This document shows positions 1 through 9,460 of a stretch of 64,000 nucleotides of DNA, one piece after another. The DNA is from Rhodococcus wratislaviensis (GTDB lineage: Bacteria > Actinomycetota > Actinomycetes > Mycobacteriales > Mycobacteriaceae): assembly GCF_900455735.1 (NCBI RefSeq), contig NZ_UAUI01000011.1, positions 682,001 to 746,000 of the forward strand, written 5' to 3'. The translations under genes and the position numbers were made by a program. The notes under the pieces were generated by a model. It did not search any database, was not told the origin of the DNA, and saw nothing but the letters and a program-made list of their open reading frames with translations. How positions within the stretch are numbered: position 1 is the stretch's first letter; every line of letters starts with the position of its first letter.

Positions 1-446
1 TTGCCCGGCGCGACTCCACGGGACAGCAGTGCCTCCACGCTCATCGCGGCCGTGAAGCCGGCGGTCCCGATCGCGGCGGCGGTGCGGGTGGACATGCCGT
101 CGAGTTTCACCACCCAGTCGGCCGGAACGCGGGCGAACTGCGCGTACCCGCCGTGCCGGGCGGTGCCGATGTCGTAGCCGTGCGCGACGACCGTGTCGCC
201 GACGGAGAACTCCGGGGACTGCGATTCGACGACGGTGCCTGCCACATCGATGCCGGGCACGATGGGGTACTCGCGGACCACTCCACCCTTCGGCGTGAGC
301 GCCAGCGCGTCCTTGAAGTTCACGCTGGAGTATTCGACCTGGATCGTCACCTCGCCCTGCGGGAGGAACGACTCGCCGACCGTCTCCTGGGAGAGGCCGA
401 TGGCGCCCTCGTTCTCGCGAGCGATCCAGGCGGTGAATTCCTTCAT
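1..446 (-). CDS. Acrylyl-CoA reductase/YhdH-type MDR oxidoreductase (partial, 3' end outside window)
   Basis: The gene begins with ATG at 446 and runs off the left edge, leaving about 148 N-terminal residues. The product is a zinc-independent medium-chain dehydrogenase/reductase of the YhdH/AcuI type, which reduces enoyl thioesters or quinones with NADPH. The segments YSSVNFKDALA and YPIVPGIDVAGTV are typical of the N-terminal GroES-like catalytic domain, and the nucleotide-binding domain is only starting at the edge. It lies 88 bp downstream of the idonate-type dehydrogenase on the same strand with a possible hairpin between, so co-transcription with the sugar-acid operon is uncertain. The family call is good; the substrate is not known. 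Confidence 0.8.
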   Translation of the reverse strand, partial: MKEFTAWIARENEGAIGLSQETVGESFLPQGEVTIQVEYSSVNFKDALALTPKGGVVREYPIVPGIDVAGTVVESQSPEFSVGDTVVAHGYDIGTARHGGYAQFARVPADWVVKLDGMSTRTAAAIGTAGFTAAMSVEALLSRGVAPG

Positions 447-499
447 CAGCTTGCTCTCCTGACCTCGGGGGTGCGTCGAGACCATCATGCGACAGCCGT

Positions 500-521
500 G
501 CCCCGCAGACGAGGCCGGGGC
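500..521. terminator. Possible weak hairpin after sugar-acid operon
   Basis: A 6-bp GC-only stem (GCCCCG / CGGGGC) with a 10-nt loop lies just past the stop of the idonate-type dehydrogenase and before the next minus-strand gene. There is no T-run, so it may only attenuate read-through. Confidence 0.25.
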
Positions 522-534
522 GAAGTTCCCCGGA

Positions 535-1644
535 TCAGAACCTGAGGAGCACCTTGCTCGACGACGACGCATCCCTGGCCGCCGCGAAGGCGGTGAGCGC
601 ATCGGCGACGTCGTACTCGGCCGTGACGATCGGATCGACCACCAGCGAGCCGTCGGCGAGGGCGGCCACCACCTCGTCGATCTCGTCGTTGAACCGGAAC
701 GAGCCGACCAGGTCCAGTTCCCGGGTGATTGCAATCGACACGGGTACCGGCTGATCACCGGACGGAAGCAATCCGACCATCACGACCCGGCCGCCGCGGG
801 CCGTTCCGTGTATCGCCGATGCCAGACCGCGATGGTTGCCCGAGCATTCGATGGTGACGTCCGCTGCCACGGCCGCGACTGCGTCGGCATCGGTTGCGGT
901 GAGGGTATCGTCCGCACCCACGGCGCGCGCGATCCTCAGCGGGTACTCGTGCATGTCCACCGCCGTGATCTTCCCGGCGCCCGCTCGCTTCAGTACCGCC
1001 ACCACGAGCGCGCCGATGGGTCCGGCACCGATGACGAGGACCGACCTGCCCTTCACGTCCCCTGCTCGCGCGACCGCGTGCCACGCGACGCTCGCCGGCT
1101 CGGCCAGTGAGGCGAGACGAAGGTCGAGGCCGTCGGGAAGAACCCGGAGCATGCGCGTCGGGACGGCGACGTGGCTGACGAACAACCCGTCCGCGTGCGG
1201 GAAATGCGCCGCACTGCCCAGGTATGTGCATCCGGGGGAAATATTGGGGCGATCGGCCGGGTACTTCGCGCTGTCGCCGCCGGGGGTCGCGGGATGGATG
1301 GTGACGGGGGTGCCTGCGCCGGGACCGCTTCCGTCCGTCGCGCCGATCAGGACGGTGCCCGATGCCTCGTGTCCGAGCCGCATCGGTGCGCGAAGGATCG
1401 ATTCGCCGGCGGCGCCGTGCTGCCAGTAGTGGAGGTCGGATCCGCAGATCCCGCCGTAGGCGATGCGGATCACCGCTTCGTCGGCCTTCGGCGCGGCGAT
1501 CGGCACCTCCTCCACGCGCAGGTCCTGCGCACCGTGGGCGACGACTGCTTGCGCGTGCGTCGGGACCTCGGTGGCTTCGGAGGCGGTGGTCGAGCTGGTG
1601 TTCATCGGTGAAATCCAGTTCTGTCGGAGGTCGGAGCTCGTCAT
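535..1644 (-). CDS. Zinc-dependent L-idonate 5-dehydrogenase-like alcohol dehydrogenase
   Basis: This is a medium-chain zinc dehydrogenase of the idonate/sorbitol type that would oxidise a sugar acid or polyol with NAD(P). The catalytic zinc ligands are visible as the Cys in GGICGSD (about residue 67) and the His-Glu in RLGHEASG (about 92-93). The Rossmann motif is VLVIGAGPIGALV. The usual four-Cys structural zinc lobe is absent, as in sorbitol dehydrogenases. The start at 1644 overlaps the KDG kinase stop as ATGA, which favours translational coupling; an ATG at 1605 is an alternative that gives 356 residues. As last gene of the operon it probably feeds 5-keto sugar acids into the 2-keto-3-deoxygluconate route. 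The exact substrate is inferred. Confidence 0.82.
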   Translation of the reverse strand: MTSSDLRQNWISPMNTSSTTASEATEVPTHAQAVVAHGAQDLRVEEVPIAAPKADEAVIRIAYGGICGSDLHYWQHGAAGESILRAPMRLGHEASGTVLIGATDGSGPGAGTPVTIHPATPGGDSAKYPADRPNISPGCTYLGSAAHFPHADGLFVSHVAVPTRMLRVLPDGLDLRLASLAEPASVAWHAVARAGDVKGRSVLVIGAGPIGALVVAVLKRAGAGKITAVDMHEYPLRIARAVGADDTLTATDADAVAAVAADVTIECSGNHRGLASAIHGTARGGRVVMVGLLPSGDQPVPVSIAITRELDLVGSFRFNDEIDEVVAALADGSLVVDPIVTAEYDVADALTAFAAARDASSSSKVLLRF

Positions 1645-2579
1645 CTGGTGACGGGTTCCGTGGTGGTGAGGAGTCCGAGTTCGTCCCGTCGCGGCATGCC
1701 CTCCCAGTCGCCGGACACGGTGCATGCGAATGCCCCCACCGTCACAGCGGTTTTCAGGCGGTCGGCGGGTGCCTTCCCGGCCAGGCGTTCCGCGAGGTAG
1801 CCGGCGACGAAACCGTCTCCCGCCCCGACGGAGTCGACCACGCTCACCGGCACCGCGGGGAGGGAGTACGTCTCTCCGTCGACCATCGCCAGGCATCCCT
1901 GGTCGCCCAGCTTCAGGATGCTCTCGCGTGGTCCGAGGTCGCGGACACGGGCGACGAGTTCGGCGGGGGTGCCCTCGCCCACTGCGATCGCGGCCTCGTC
2001 CTCACCTGCGAAGACGATGTCCGACAACGCGATCAGCTCACGGAAGACGGCGCCCGCTTCGTCCGGCGACCACAGCGCGCGGCGATAGTTGAGATCGAAC
2101 GACACCGGAATACCCAGTGCGCGTGCCCGTTCGACGCAATGCAAGGTGGTCTTCCTGGCAGAGTCGGACAAGGCTGGGGTGATACCGGTGACGTGCAGCA
2201 GGGACGCCGACTCGAGGCGGGCGTCCGCGATGTCCGACGTCGTGAGCCGCGACCCCGCGCTGCCGGTCCGGTAGTACCAGACGCGGGTGGCAGTGGCGGT
2301 TCGCCGCTCCTTCACCATCAGTCCGGTCGGAGCATCCGGATCGCGGATGACGTCGGCGGTGATTCCCTCGGCCCGGAGTTCCCGTTCGATCAGGTCGCCC
2401 AGGCTGTCCTGGCCGACGCGACCGATCCAGGTGACGTCGACGCCGAGTCGCCGCAAGGCGATCGCGAAGTTCGATTCGGCGCCGCCGATTCCCAGGTGGA
2501 GCGTCGATGTGTGGGCGAGTGCACCGGTGTCCACAGCCCGGGTGAGGGCCATCGTCTCGCCGAATGTCAGCACCGTCAT
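1641..2579 (-). CDS. kdgK: 2-keto-3-deoxygluconate kinase (PfkB family)
   Basis: The product is a PfkB-family sugar kinase of 312 residues that most likely phosphorylates 2-keto-3-deoxygluconate to KDPG. The glycine-rich substrate motif is GIGGAESNFA near residue 31, and the catalytic signature DSVGAGDGF ends the ATP site, with Asp255 as catalytic base. Its start overlaps the stop of the aldolase gene by one base (TGATG), and its stop overlaps the next gene. An in-frame upstream ATG would lengthen it by 15 arginine-rich residues but lies inside the aldolase gene, so it was rejected. The neighbouring aldolase and mannonate dehydratase make the KDG assignment stronger than for an isolated PfkB kinase. 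Confidence 0.88.
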   Translation of the reverse strand: MTVLTFGETMALTRAVDTGALAHTSTLHLGIGGAESNFAIALRRLGVDVTWIGRVGQDSLGDLIERELRAEGITADVIRDPDAPTGLMVKERRTATATRVWYYRTGSAGSRLTTSDIADARLESASLLHVTGITPALSDSARKTTLHCVERARALGIPVSFDLNYRRALWSPDEAGAVFRELIALSDIVFAGEDEAAIAVGEGTPAELVARVRDLGPRESILKLGDQGCLAMVDGETYSLPAVPVSVVDSVGAGDGFVAGYLAERLAGKAPADRLKTAVTVGAFACTVSGDWEGMPRRDELGLLTTTEPVTR

Positions 2580-3193
2580 CACACGACCTCCAGTTCGGCG
2601 ACGACGTCGCCGAGGCGCCGGCATCGTTCGGCCAGCTGACCGAGGTCGCCGCCGCGGAGTGCGTCACCGATCAGCGGGCCGCCGAGGCTGACCGCCGCCG
2701 CTCCGGCGGCGACCCACGCGGGGACGTCCTCGATGCTCACCCCACCCGAAGGGACGACCTGGATGTCGGGGAAGGGTCCGCGCAGGTGCCCGATGTACTC
2801 CGGTCCGACTACCGATGCCGGGAACAGTTTCACGGCAGTCGCACCGGCGTTCCATCCGTTCCACAGTTCGGTCGGGGTGAATCCGCCCGGATAGATGGGG
2901 ATTCCGGCACGGACGGCCGTGGCGATGACCTCGAGGTTGGTCGTCGGCGTCACGAGGAAGTCGGCTCCCACATCGAGGGCGGCGCGGGCCTGGTCGACGG
3001 TGGTGACCGTCCCGACCCCGATCTCGACGCCGTCGGGTGCGTCGCGCCGGATGCTGCTCAGGGACTCGAGGGTGCCCGGCGTGCTCATCGTCAGCTCGAC
3101 GGCGCGCACGCCGTTCTCGGCGAGGACGTTGACGACGGGGGCGTACCGGTCGGCGTGCGCGGCGCGCAGCACCGCGATGACGGAGGAGGTCAT
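2579..3193 (-). CDS. eda: KDPG/KHG-type aldolase
   Basis: This class I aldolase of 204 residues cleaves 2-keto-3-deoxy-6-phosphogluconate to pyruvate and glyceraldehyde 3-phosphate. The Schiff-base lysine is Lys122 in AVKLFPAS, and the general base is Glu33 in AVELTMSTPG; both match the established Eda active site. The substrate phosphate-binding motif VPSGGV is present near residue 146. The start codon overlaps the transporter stop (ATGA), and the kinase supplying its substrate follows with a one-base overlap, so the two enzymes form the shared lower end of the pathway. The length is usual for the family. Confidence 0.93.
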   Translation of the reverse strand: MTSSVIAVLRAAHADRYAPVVNVLAENGVRAVELTMSTPGTLESLSSIRRDAPDGVEIGVGTVTTVDQARAALDVGADFLVTPTTNLEVIATAVRAGIPIYPGGFTPTELWNGWNAGATAVKLFPASVVGPEYIGHLRGPFPDIQVVPSGGVSIEDVPAWVAAGAAAVSLGGPLIGDALRGGDLGQLAERCRRLGDVVAELEVV

Positions 3194-4569
3194 GCCGCCG
3201 TCACCTCACGGTCGGTGGCATTGGCGGCCAGCGTGAGGTCGCGGTCCCGGGTTTCCGGTGCCATCGCCGAGGCGATCAGAACGGTCACGGCCATCACGAT
3301 CATGTAGACGGCCACGGGGACCCACGAGCCGGAGAAGGCCGTGACGAGGGCCGCACAGATCAGCGGTGCGACGCCGCCCCCGAAGATCGAGGCGAATTCA
3401 CGGCCGAGAGTGACGCCGGCGTAGCGGTAGCGGGAGCCGAAGATCTCCGGGAAGTAGCTCATGGTGACGCCGACGGCGCCCTGGCAGGCCAGGATGAAGC
3501 CGACGATCATCGCCATCGTGATCAGCAGGTGTGAGCCGGTGTTCAGGGCCAGGAAGGTCGGGACGGGCAGGATGATGAGAGCGATCACGATCGAGATGTA
3601 CACCGGCTTGCGGCCCACCCGGTCGGAGAGACGGCCGAACCCGTAGGCGGCGATGCCGCCGCAGATGGCGCCGACCAGGAGCACCTTGGGAATGAAGGTG
3701 GGGTCGACGTGCACGTCGTTCTTGAGGTACGACGCCATGAACACCTGGTAGGTGTACGACTGCGCGCTGATGCCGATCGTCATGAACATGACGATGAACA
3801 GCGGCTTCTTGCCGTTCGCGAAGATCTCCTTGACGGGTGTCTTCGGAACCTGGTGCTGCTCCTTGAGTTCCTGGAACACCGGGCTCTCGGTCAGCTTGCG
3901 GCGGATGACGAACGCGGCGACGGTGACGAGCAGACTGCTGATGAAGACCAGACGCCAACCCCAGGACATGAGCTGCTCTTCCGGCAGGAGCTGCGCGGCG
4001 ATCCACGCGACTGCGCCGAGAGCAGTGCCCAGCGCGGCCCCGGTCATCACCAGAGCTGCGAGCCGACCTCGCCTGCCTATCTGCGCCGTCTCCGTCAGAA
4101 GGGTTGCACCGCCGGACTGTTCGGCTCCCGCGCCGAAGCCCTGGAAGAACCGGCAGGCGACGAGGAGGGCGGGTGCGAGCAGCCCGACCTGACTGTAGGT
4201 GGGCAGCAGGCCGATACCCAGTGTTGCGCCACCCATCAGCATCAGCGTCGCGACGAGCACCCACTTGCGGCCGAGACGTTCTCCGTAACGCGAGAAGAAC
4301 AAGCCGCCGAGCGGCCGGGCGAGAAACCCGACGGCGTAGGCGCTGAAGCTCGCGAGGATGCCCGCCGCGGGCGAGATGTTCGGAAAGAACAGTGTGTTGA
4401 AGATCAGCGCCGAGGCGGTCCCGTAGATGACGAAGTCGTACTGTTCGAGCGTGGTGCCGATGAGTCCCGCCCACGCCGCCCGGCGGACCGCGGACGGGTC
4501 TGCCTGAGGTGTGCCGCCTGCGCGGCCGGGAGTTTGCGGGTTCACCGTGGGGTCGAGTGTAGTGTCCAT
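3190..4569 (-). CDS. MHS-family MFS transporter (sugar-acid/proton symporter)
   Basis: The product is a 12-helix major facilitator of 459 residues in the metabolite:H+ symporter family. The first helices carry YDFVIYGTASAL, and the loop 2-3 signature GRKWVLVAT and the second-half copy GRLSDRVGRKPVY are typical. The start at 4569 was chosen because GGAGGA stands six bases upstream; an in-frame ATG at 4581 would sit on top of that site. MHS members carry organic and sugar acids. Its place between the mannonate oxidoreductase and the aldolase suggests uptake of the hexuronate or aldonate degraded here. The substrate is inferred from context only. Confidence 0.9.
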   Translation of the reverse strand: MDTTLDPTVNPQTPGRAGGTPQADPSAVRRAAWAGLIGTTLEQYDFVIYGTASALIFNTLFFPNISPAAGILASFSAYAVGFLARPLGGLFFSRYGERLGRKWVLVATLMLMGGATLGIGLLPTYSQVGLLAPALLVACRFFQGFGAGAEQSGGATLLTETAQIGRRGRLAALVMTGAALGTALGAVAWIAAQLLPEEQLMSWGWRLVFISSLLVTVAAFVIRRKLTESPVFQELKEQHQVPKTPVKEIFANGKKPLFIVMFMTIGISAQSYTYQVFMASYLKNDVHVDPTFIPKVLLVGAICGGIAAYGFGRLSDRVGRKPVYISIVIALIILPVPTFLALNTGSHLLITMAMIVGFILACQGAVGVTMSYFPEIFGSRYRYAGVTLGREFASIFGGGVAPLICAALVTAFSGSWVPVAVYMIVMAVTVLIASAMAPETRDRDLTLAANATDREVTAA

Positions 4570-4619
4570 GGATTCCTCCATTGGTGGTTCCCGGAATTGT
4601 CCGGGCAGGGGTGAGGGAG

Positions 4620-6149
4620 TCAGATGGTCGCTCTGGACTGCAGCGACGTGATCGTCCCGAGGTCCGGGTCGGATGCTTCGGCGGCGGCGACTGCCGGCCC
4701 GTGGCGGACGATGATGTCGACGAAGTCGGCGATCCGCGAGACGAACTCGGTGTGCGAAGCGAGAGTGCTGGGAAACAGACCACCGTCGACGAAGACGGAG
4801 CGAACGAATTCGGTAGTGGAAGCGGCGTTGTCGGCCATTCCTGCCAGGCGCGGTCGAGCGGGGTCGGTCATGGATCGTGCGTGGGGGCCGGGATCGAACC
4901 CGGGCAGTGGGGCAATGCAGCAGAGGTATGCCGCGACCGTGAGAGACAGGTACTGCGGGACGGTACCGCGGCCGAGATGTTCGAGTGCGGGGATCGGGAT
5001 GCGCTGCGCCAGCTTGACCGATCCGTCGGAGCCGACCTGCGAGGTACGGTGCCCCAGAGCGGTATTGGACCACCGCGAGAACAGTTGCCGGATGTAGTCG
5101 TCCGTGTCCACCGATTCGGGAACGGTGACCGTCGGCAGGTACTCGTCGCACAGGATCCGCCGCGCGGCGTCCTCGACGAACGGTTGCGCCACGGACTCGG
5201 GGATGGTGGCGCGCCCGTCGAGAGCGCCGAGGTAGGCGATGAGCGAATGCGTTCCGTTGAGCAGTCGGACCTTCATCAGCTCGTAGGGCTCGACGTCGTC
5301 GGTGAACAGCGCGCCGCCGTGCTCCCAGACGGGACGGCCGGCGGCGAACCGCTCCTCCATGACCCACATCGTGAACGGCTCGGCGGGGACGGCGATCGTG
5401 TCCCGCACGCCGAGGTGTGCCAGTGCCGCCTCGTTGTAGCGGTCCGCACCGGACGGCACGATCCGGTCCACCATCGAGTTGGGGAACGTCACGGACGAGG
5501 TCATCCAGGACAGCATGTCGTCGCGGAGCGGCGGCGCGAAGGTCCCGACGAACTCGCGTACGAGCCTCTCGGTCTGACGCCCGTTGGACAGCAGGTTGTC
5601 GCAGCTGAGGATCGTGATCGGGGCGGCGTGTGTGCTCGCCCGCAGGGCCAGTCCGCGGGCGATCTGCCCGATCGTGGTGCGGGGCGTCCGCACCTCGGCG
5701 AGGTCGCGGCGCACGGCGTCGGAGTCGAGGTCGAGGGAATTGGTCTCGGGTGAGACCGTGTACCCGTGTTCGGTCACCGTGATCGTGACGATTTTCGTCG
5801 CCGGGTCCGCGATGGCGCGGACGACGGACTCCGGGTCCTGTTCTGCCACCAGGGTTCCGGTGTGCGAACCCGGGACGCTCACACGAGAACCCTCCGGCGA
5901 GATCTCGACGACGCTGTACAGGAGGTCCTGCGCGTTCATCGCATCGGCGACGGCGCGCGAACGGCTCGCCACACCGAGAATGCCCCACGGTCCGGGTTCG
6001 CGTTCCATCGCGAGCGCGGTGTACACCGCCTGGTGCGCGCGGTGGAAGTTGCCCAGTCCCAGGTGCACGATCCCGGTGCCTTCCGGCACCCGCCGATGGA
6101 TCAATGCCGCAGAAGGAACGTGTCGGCGAGAGAGTGTCGGTTCGGACAT
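4620..6149 (-). CDS. uxuB: Mannitol dehydrogenase-family D-mannonate oxidoreductase (fructuronate reductase)
   Basis: This is a long-chain polyol dehydrogenase (mannitol dehydrogenase family) of 509 residues, expected to interconvert fructuronate and D-mannonate with NAD(H). The N-terminal Rossmann segment HLGLGNFHRAHQ is diagnostic. The C-terminal domain carries the family catalytic region MKVRLLNGTHSLIAYLG, including the conserved Lys and the Asn-x-x-His. A GTG at 6158 overlapping the ManD stop (GTGA) is an alternative start adding three residues. Its placement directly after mannonate dehydratase supports the fructuronate reductase role over mannitol dehydrogenase. A chance tRNA T-arm look-alike lies within the gene near 4890. 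Confidence 0.87.
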   Translation of the reverse strand: MSEPTLSRRHVPSAALIHRRVPEGTGIVHLGLGNFHRAHQAVYTALAMEREPGPWGILGVASRSRAVADAMNAQDLLYSVVEISPEGSRVSVPGSHTGTLVAEQDPESVVRAIADPATKIVTITVTEHGYTVSPETNSLDLDSDAVRRDLAEVRTPRTTIGQIARGLALRASTHAAPITILSCDNLLSNGRQTERLVREFVGTFAPPLRDDMLSWMTSSVTFPNSMVDRIVPSGADRYNEAALAHLGVRDTIAVPAEPFTMWVMEERFAAGRPVWEHGGALFTDDVEPYELMKVRLLNGTHSLIAYLGALDGRATIPESVAQPFVEDAARRILCDEYLPTVTVPESVDTDDYIRQLFSRWSNTALGHRTSQVGSDGSVKLAQRIPIPALEHLGRGTVPQYLSLTVAAYLCCIAPLPGFDPGPHARSMTDPARPRLAGMADNAASTTEFVRSVFVDGGLFPSTLASHTEFVSRIADFVDIIVRHGPAVAAAEASDPDLGTITSLQSRATI

Positions 6150-6154
6150 GCCCG

Positions 6155-7372
6155 TCACCAATCCGTCATGGAGCCGTCGCGGCGCCGGGCAACCGGGAGA
6201 TACGCCTGCTCGTACGGATACTTTTCCGCGAGTTCCTCGTTCATGTTCACTCCGATACCCGGAACGTCGCCGGGGGTGAGGTGACCGTCCGAGAACGACC
6301 ACGCGTGGGGGAAGACCTCGCTGACGAGCGGGTCGTAACCCATGTACTCCTGGATTCCGAAGTTCGGCGTCGCGAGCCCGAGGTGCAGGCTCGCGCCCAG
6401 GGAGATCGGTGAGACGTCCGACGGGCCGTGCGGTCCGCCGCGAACCTGGTACACCTCGGCGAGCGCGAAGATCTTGCGGACGTGGCTGATTCCGCCTGCG
6501 TGGACGATGGCCACGCGGATGAAGTCGATCAACTGCTCGGTGATCAGGTGCTGGCAGTCCCAGACCGTATTGAAGACCTCGCCGATCGCCAGGGGTGTCG
6601 TGGTGTGGTTGCGCACCAGACGCAGCGCATCCTGGTTCTCGGCCGGCGTGACGTCCTCGAGCCAGAACAGGTCCACGTGCTCGACCGACTTCCCCAGCCG
6701 CGCGGCCTGCTGCGGGGTGAGCCGATGGTGGGCGTCGTGCAGCAATTTGAGTTCGGGACCGACGTGTTCGCGAACGGCCTCGAGGATCCGGGGGGCATGG
6801 TTGAGATACGCGTCCGTGTCCCACACTTCTTCGACCGGGAGGGCGCCGCGGCTCGCGGGCTCGTATCCGGCGGCGCCCTGGTGAACGCCGTACACCGAAT
6901 CCAGGCCGGGAACCCCGGACTGCACTCGAATCGCCTGAAAGCCCTTCTCACGCTTCGCGTCGACGGAGTCGAGCAGCGCGGGCGCGTCCCACCCGGTCGC
7001 GTGGGTGTAGGAGAGCACCCGGTCGCGGACGGCACCGCCGAGCAACTGGTAGACGGGCTGGCCGAGGGTCTTGCCCTTGATGTCCCAGAGGGCGACGTCG
7101 ACGGCGCCGATCGCGGCCATCGTGACCGGCCCGCGCCGCCAGTACACGCCGCGGTAGAGGTATTGCCAGGTGTCCTCGATCCGCGCCGGGTCGCGTCCGA
7201 TCAGCAAGGGAGCGACATGGTCCCGGAGGTACGACGCGACGGACAGTTCACGGCCGTTGAGCGTGGCGTCACCGTAACCGACGACGCCGTCGGCCGTGGT
7301 GATCTTCAGGGTGACGAAGTTGCGGGTGGGGCTGCAGACCAGTACGTCCGCGGAAATGATCTTGTCGGTCAT
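6155..7372 (-). CDS. manD: D-mannonate dehydratase, enolase superfamily (ManD/RspA type)
   Basis: This enolase-superfamily enzyme of 405 residues dehydrates D-mannonate (and possibly D-gluconate) to 2-keto-3-deoxygluconate. The metal ligands Asp213 (HDAHHRL), Glu239 (WLEDVTP) and Glu265 (AIGEVFN) are in the order and spacing of characterised ManD proteins. The N-terminal signature [13 protein letters not shown] and the tyrosine-rich loop [13 protein letters not shown] also fit. The start at 7372 overlaps the hydroxyacid dehydrogenase stop as ATGA. Catalytically efficient and poor ManD members exist, so the rate and exact aldonate preference cannot be judged from sequence. Confidence 0.93.
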   Translation of the reverse strand: MTDKIISADVLVCSPTRNFVTLKITTADGVVGYGDATLNGRELSVASYLRDHVAPLLIGRDPARIEDTWQYLYRGVYWRRGPVTMAAIGAVDVALWDIKGKTLGQPVYQLLGGAVRDRVLSYTHATGWDAPALLDSVDAKREKGFQAIRVQSGVPGLDSVYGVHQGAAGYEPASRGALPVEEVWDTDAYLNHAPRILEAVREHVGPELKLLHDAHHRLTPQQAARLGKSVEHVDLFWLEDVTPAENQDALRLVRNHTTTPLAIGEVFNTVWDCQHLITEQLIDFIRVAIVHAGGISHVRKIFALAEVYQVRGGPHGPSDVSPISLGASLHLGLATPNFGIQEYMGYDPLVSEVFPHAWSFSDGHLTPGDVPGIGVNMNEELAEKYPYEQAYLPVARRRDGSMTDW

Positions 7373-8373
7373 GCTCGTGATCCTTTCGAGCCGACGGCGG
7401 GAGCGACGACGTTGCGCAGTTGCTCGCCGCGAGCGAGTCGAGTGATGTTGTCGGCGATGTCGTCGACGCGGCCGACGAAAGTCTGTCGTGACACCCCGGA
7501 AGAGTGCGGTGTCATCAGGATGTTGGGGAGTTCGGAGAACGGCAGAGCGCTGGGCGTCCCGCGACCGTCGGGTCCGGGATAGTCGTACCAGACGTCGATG
7601 GCCGCAGCCGCGATGGTCGACGAGGACAGTGCGTCGAACAGTGCCTGCTCCTGGACGAGAGGTCCGCGGCCCACATTGACCAGCACACCGTCGCTGCCGA
7701 GTGCGCGCAGTTCGTCGGCGCCGATCATGCCCCGCGTCCGGTCGTCGAGCGGTGCGGACACGACGACGACATCGGATTCGACGAGGAGACGCCCGAGCTG
7801 GGAAACGTCCGCCGCCCAGTCCAATCCCGCACTCGGCGCGTCGACGTTGCCACGGCCGGTCACGGCCGCTCCTGTCGCGCCGAATGCTCGGAACAGATTC
7901 CACGTGGCGTGGCCGATGTGGCCGAACCCCACGAAACCCACTTTCGCGTCCTGCAGCGAATTCGACTGTGTGAGAAGGTCGTCGTAGACCGACGTCGCCC
8001 AGACCCCTTGCCGGAGCGCCTTGTCCTGAGCCACGAAACCGCGCCGGAGCATCACCGCGGTCGCCACGACGTACTCGGCGATCGACTTCTCGTGGTGGAA
8101 GGTGTTCGCCACCAGCACATCCGGTGCCAGGGCGTCGAAGGCGATGTTGTCCGTTCCTGCACCGGCGACGTGGACGAGGCGCAGCCGCTCTGCAGACGAC
8201 GCCAGGGACGATGTGAACTTTCCCCCGACGTAGACGTCGGCGTCGCGAAGATCCTCGGCCAGGGCCGCTTCGTCGAAGCCGTCGTGCCAGGACAGCCGCG
8301 AATCGGACGGAACCGTGGCCTCGAGCCGGGATCGGTGCGGAATCAGGTTGCGATCGGCAACAACGATTTTCAT
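7369..8373 (-). CDS. D-isomer-specific 2-hydroxyacid dehydrogenase
   Basis: The protein of 334 residues is an NAD(P)-dependent D-2-hydroxyacid dehydrogenase. The dinucleotide motif is [12 protein letters not shown] in the middle of the chain, followed by the catalytic Arg region VNVGRGPLV and the catalytic His in MTPHSSG. It starts one base after the LacI stop and overlaps the mannonate dehydratase start by four bases, so it belongs to the sugar-acid operon. Its pathway step is unclear; reduction of a 2-keto sugar acid or oxidation of a D-2-hydroxy acid intermediate are both possible. It is not a standard member of the mannonate route. Confidence 0.88.
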   Translation of the reverse strand: MKIVVADRNLIPHRSRLEATVPSDSRLSWHDGFDEAALAEDLRDADVYVGGKFTSSLASSAERLRLVHVAGAGTDNIAFDALAPDVLVANTFHHEKSIAEYVVATAVMLRRGFVAQDKALRQGVWATSVYDDLLTQSNSLQDAKVGFVGFGHIGHATWNLFRAFGATGAAVTGRGNVDAPSAGLDWAADVSQLGRLLVESDVVVVSAPLDDRTRGMIGADELRALGSDGVLVNVGRGPLVQEQALFDALSSSTIAAAAIDVWYDYPGPDGRGTPSALPFSELPNILMTPHSSGVSRQTFVGRVDDIADNITRLARGEQLRNVVAPAVGSKGSRA

Positions 8374-9390
8374 CTAGCGGCTCTCTTTTCCGGGGCGAAA
8401 CACCCGATCGTGCGCCGGTCCGGCCGAAGCACGGACGACCAGTTGAGTGGGGAGGTGGATTTCTCGGATATCGGAGTCCGGCTCGTTCGCACGCTGGAAC
8501 ACCAGGTCCAGACTCAGCACGCCGGCTCGTGCCATCGGCACGTTGATGCTCGTGAGCGCGGGGCTGGCGAGTTCGGCCAGCGGCGAGTCGTCGATGCCGA
8601 CGACGCTCAGGTCCGCCGGCACCGAGAAGCCCATTGCGCGGACGCCGTTCATCACTCCGATGGCCATCGGATCGTTGTGCGTGATCACGGCGCTCGCGCC
8701 CGTCGCGATCACGCTCGCGGCTGCGGCATGACCGCCGGCGAGGGTTTCCTGCTGCCAGCCGAGCAGGCTCAGCTGCACATCCCGGGCCTTGCAGAGTTCC
8801 TCGACCGCGGCGACGCGACGCTGGTTCGACCAGGACTGCGGCGAGCCCTGGACGTAGGCGAGGTGCTCGTGCCCGAGGGCGACGAGGTAGTCGACGGCCT
8901 GACGAATTCCGTCCTCGGAGTCCGCCACGATGCAATCGCATTCGGGTGACGAGCGGTTGACGAGCACCAAGGGGGTGTCGCCGGCGAGCTGCACGATGTC
9001 CGATGCGGGCAGCCGCGGAGCGCAGACCACGAGCGAGTCGACGCGTCCCTGCAACTCGCCGAGAACCTCACGCTCACGGTCGGCGCTGCCGTCGGTGTCG
9101 GTGAGGAGCACCGTCTGGCGCCGGTGCCACCCCTGAGCCTGCGCCGCCTTCACGAAGCTCGCGAACACCGTGTGCCCGATGTCGGGCACCACGACCGCGA
9201 CGGTGGTGGCGGTGGGGCGCACCACGTCGGTGCGCGTCGGTGACGCCGCCCGGTAGCCGATCTCGTCGGCGACCGCGATGATCCGCGCGAGCGTGTCCGG
9301 TCCGATCCGGTCCGGGGCACTGAACGCCCGCGACGCGGTGGACAGGGATACCCCTGCGCGTTGTGCGACCTCGGTCAAGGTGGGTGCCAC
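8374..9390 (-). CDS. LacI-family transcriptional regulator of the sugar-acid operon
   Basis: The product has an N-terminal LacI helix-turn-helix ([19 protein letters not shown], near residues 4-22) and a periplasmic-binding-protein-like effector domain with VVVPDIG and NRSSPECD landmarks. The GTG at 9390 is preferred because GAGG lies about ten bases upstream; an ATG at 9432 would place the start beside the -10 box. It is the first gene of the operon and sits directly behind a promoter carrying two perfect palindromes, so autoregulation and sugar-acid induction of the operon are likely. Confidence 0.9.
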   Translation of the reverse strand: MAPTLTEVAQRAGVSLSTASRAFSAPDRIGPDTLARIIAVADEIGYRAASPTRTDVVRPTATTVAVVVPDIGHTVFASFVKAAQAQGWHRRQTVLLTDTDGSADREREVLGELQGRVDSLVVCAPRLPASDIVQLAGDTPLVLVNRSSPECDCIVADSEDGIRQAVDYLVALGHEHLAYVQGSPQSWSNQRRVAAVEELCKARDVQLSLLGWQQETLAGGHAAAASVIATGASAVITHNDPMAIGVMNGVRAMGFSVPADLSVVGIDDSPLAELASPALTSINVPMARAGVLSLDLVFQRANEPDSDIREIHLPTQLVVRASAGPAHDRVFRPGKESR

Positions 9391-9430
9391 GGTGCTACCG
9401 CCTCGCTGTTCGTTGTGACTGCCGACACAC

Positions 9431-9460
9431 ACTATCCACCGTCTTGCGCAAGATTGTCAA
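9431..9460 (-). promoter_or_regulatory. Promoter of the lacI-type sugar-acid operon
   Basis: Read on the minus strand, a perfect -35 TTGACA (9455-9460) is followed after 18 bp by the -10 GATAGT (9431-9436). One operator palindrome lies between the boxes and one just upstream of the -35. Confidence 0.65.

Noticed and set aside
4882-4904. tRNA T-arm look-alike (GGTTCGATCCC on the minus strand)
   Set aside because: It lies inside the conserved mannonate oxidoreductase gene, coding PGFDPG. No acceptor, D-arm or anticodon stem accompanies it.
3190-5988. 932-codon open frame on the minus strand upstream of the MFS gene
   Set aside because: The upstream half is an out-of-frame shadow of the mannonate oxidoreductase gene. 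The MFS start at 4569 has a clear ribosome site.
6155-8941. 928-codon open frame including mannonate dehydratase
   Set aside because: The N-terminal part is an Arg/Gly-rich shadow of the hydroxyacid dehydrogenase and LacI genes. The ATGA-coupled start at 7372 matches the family.
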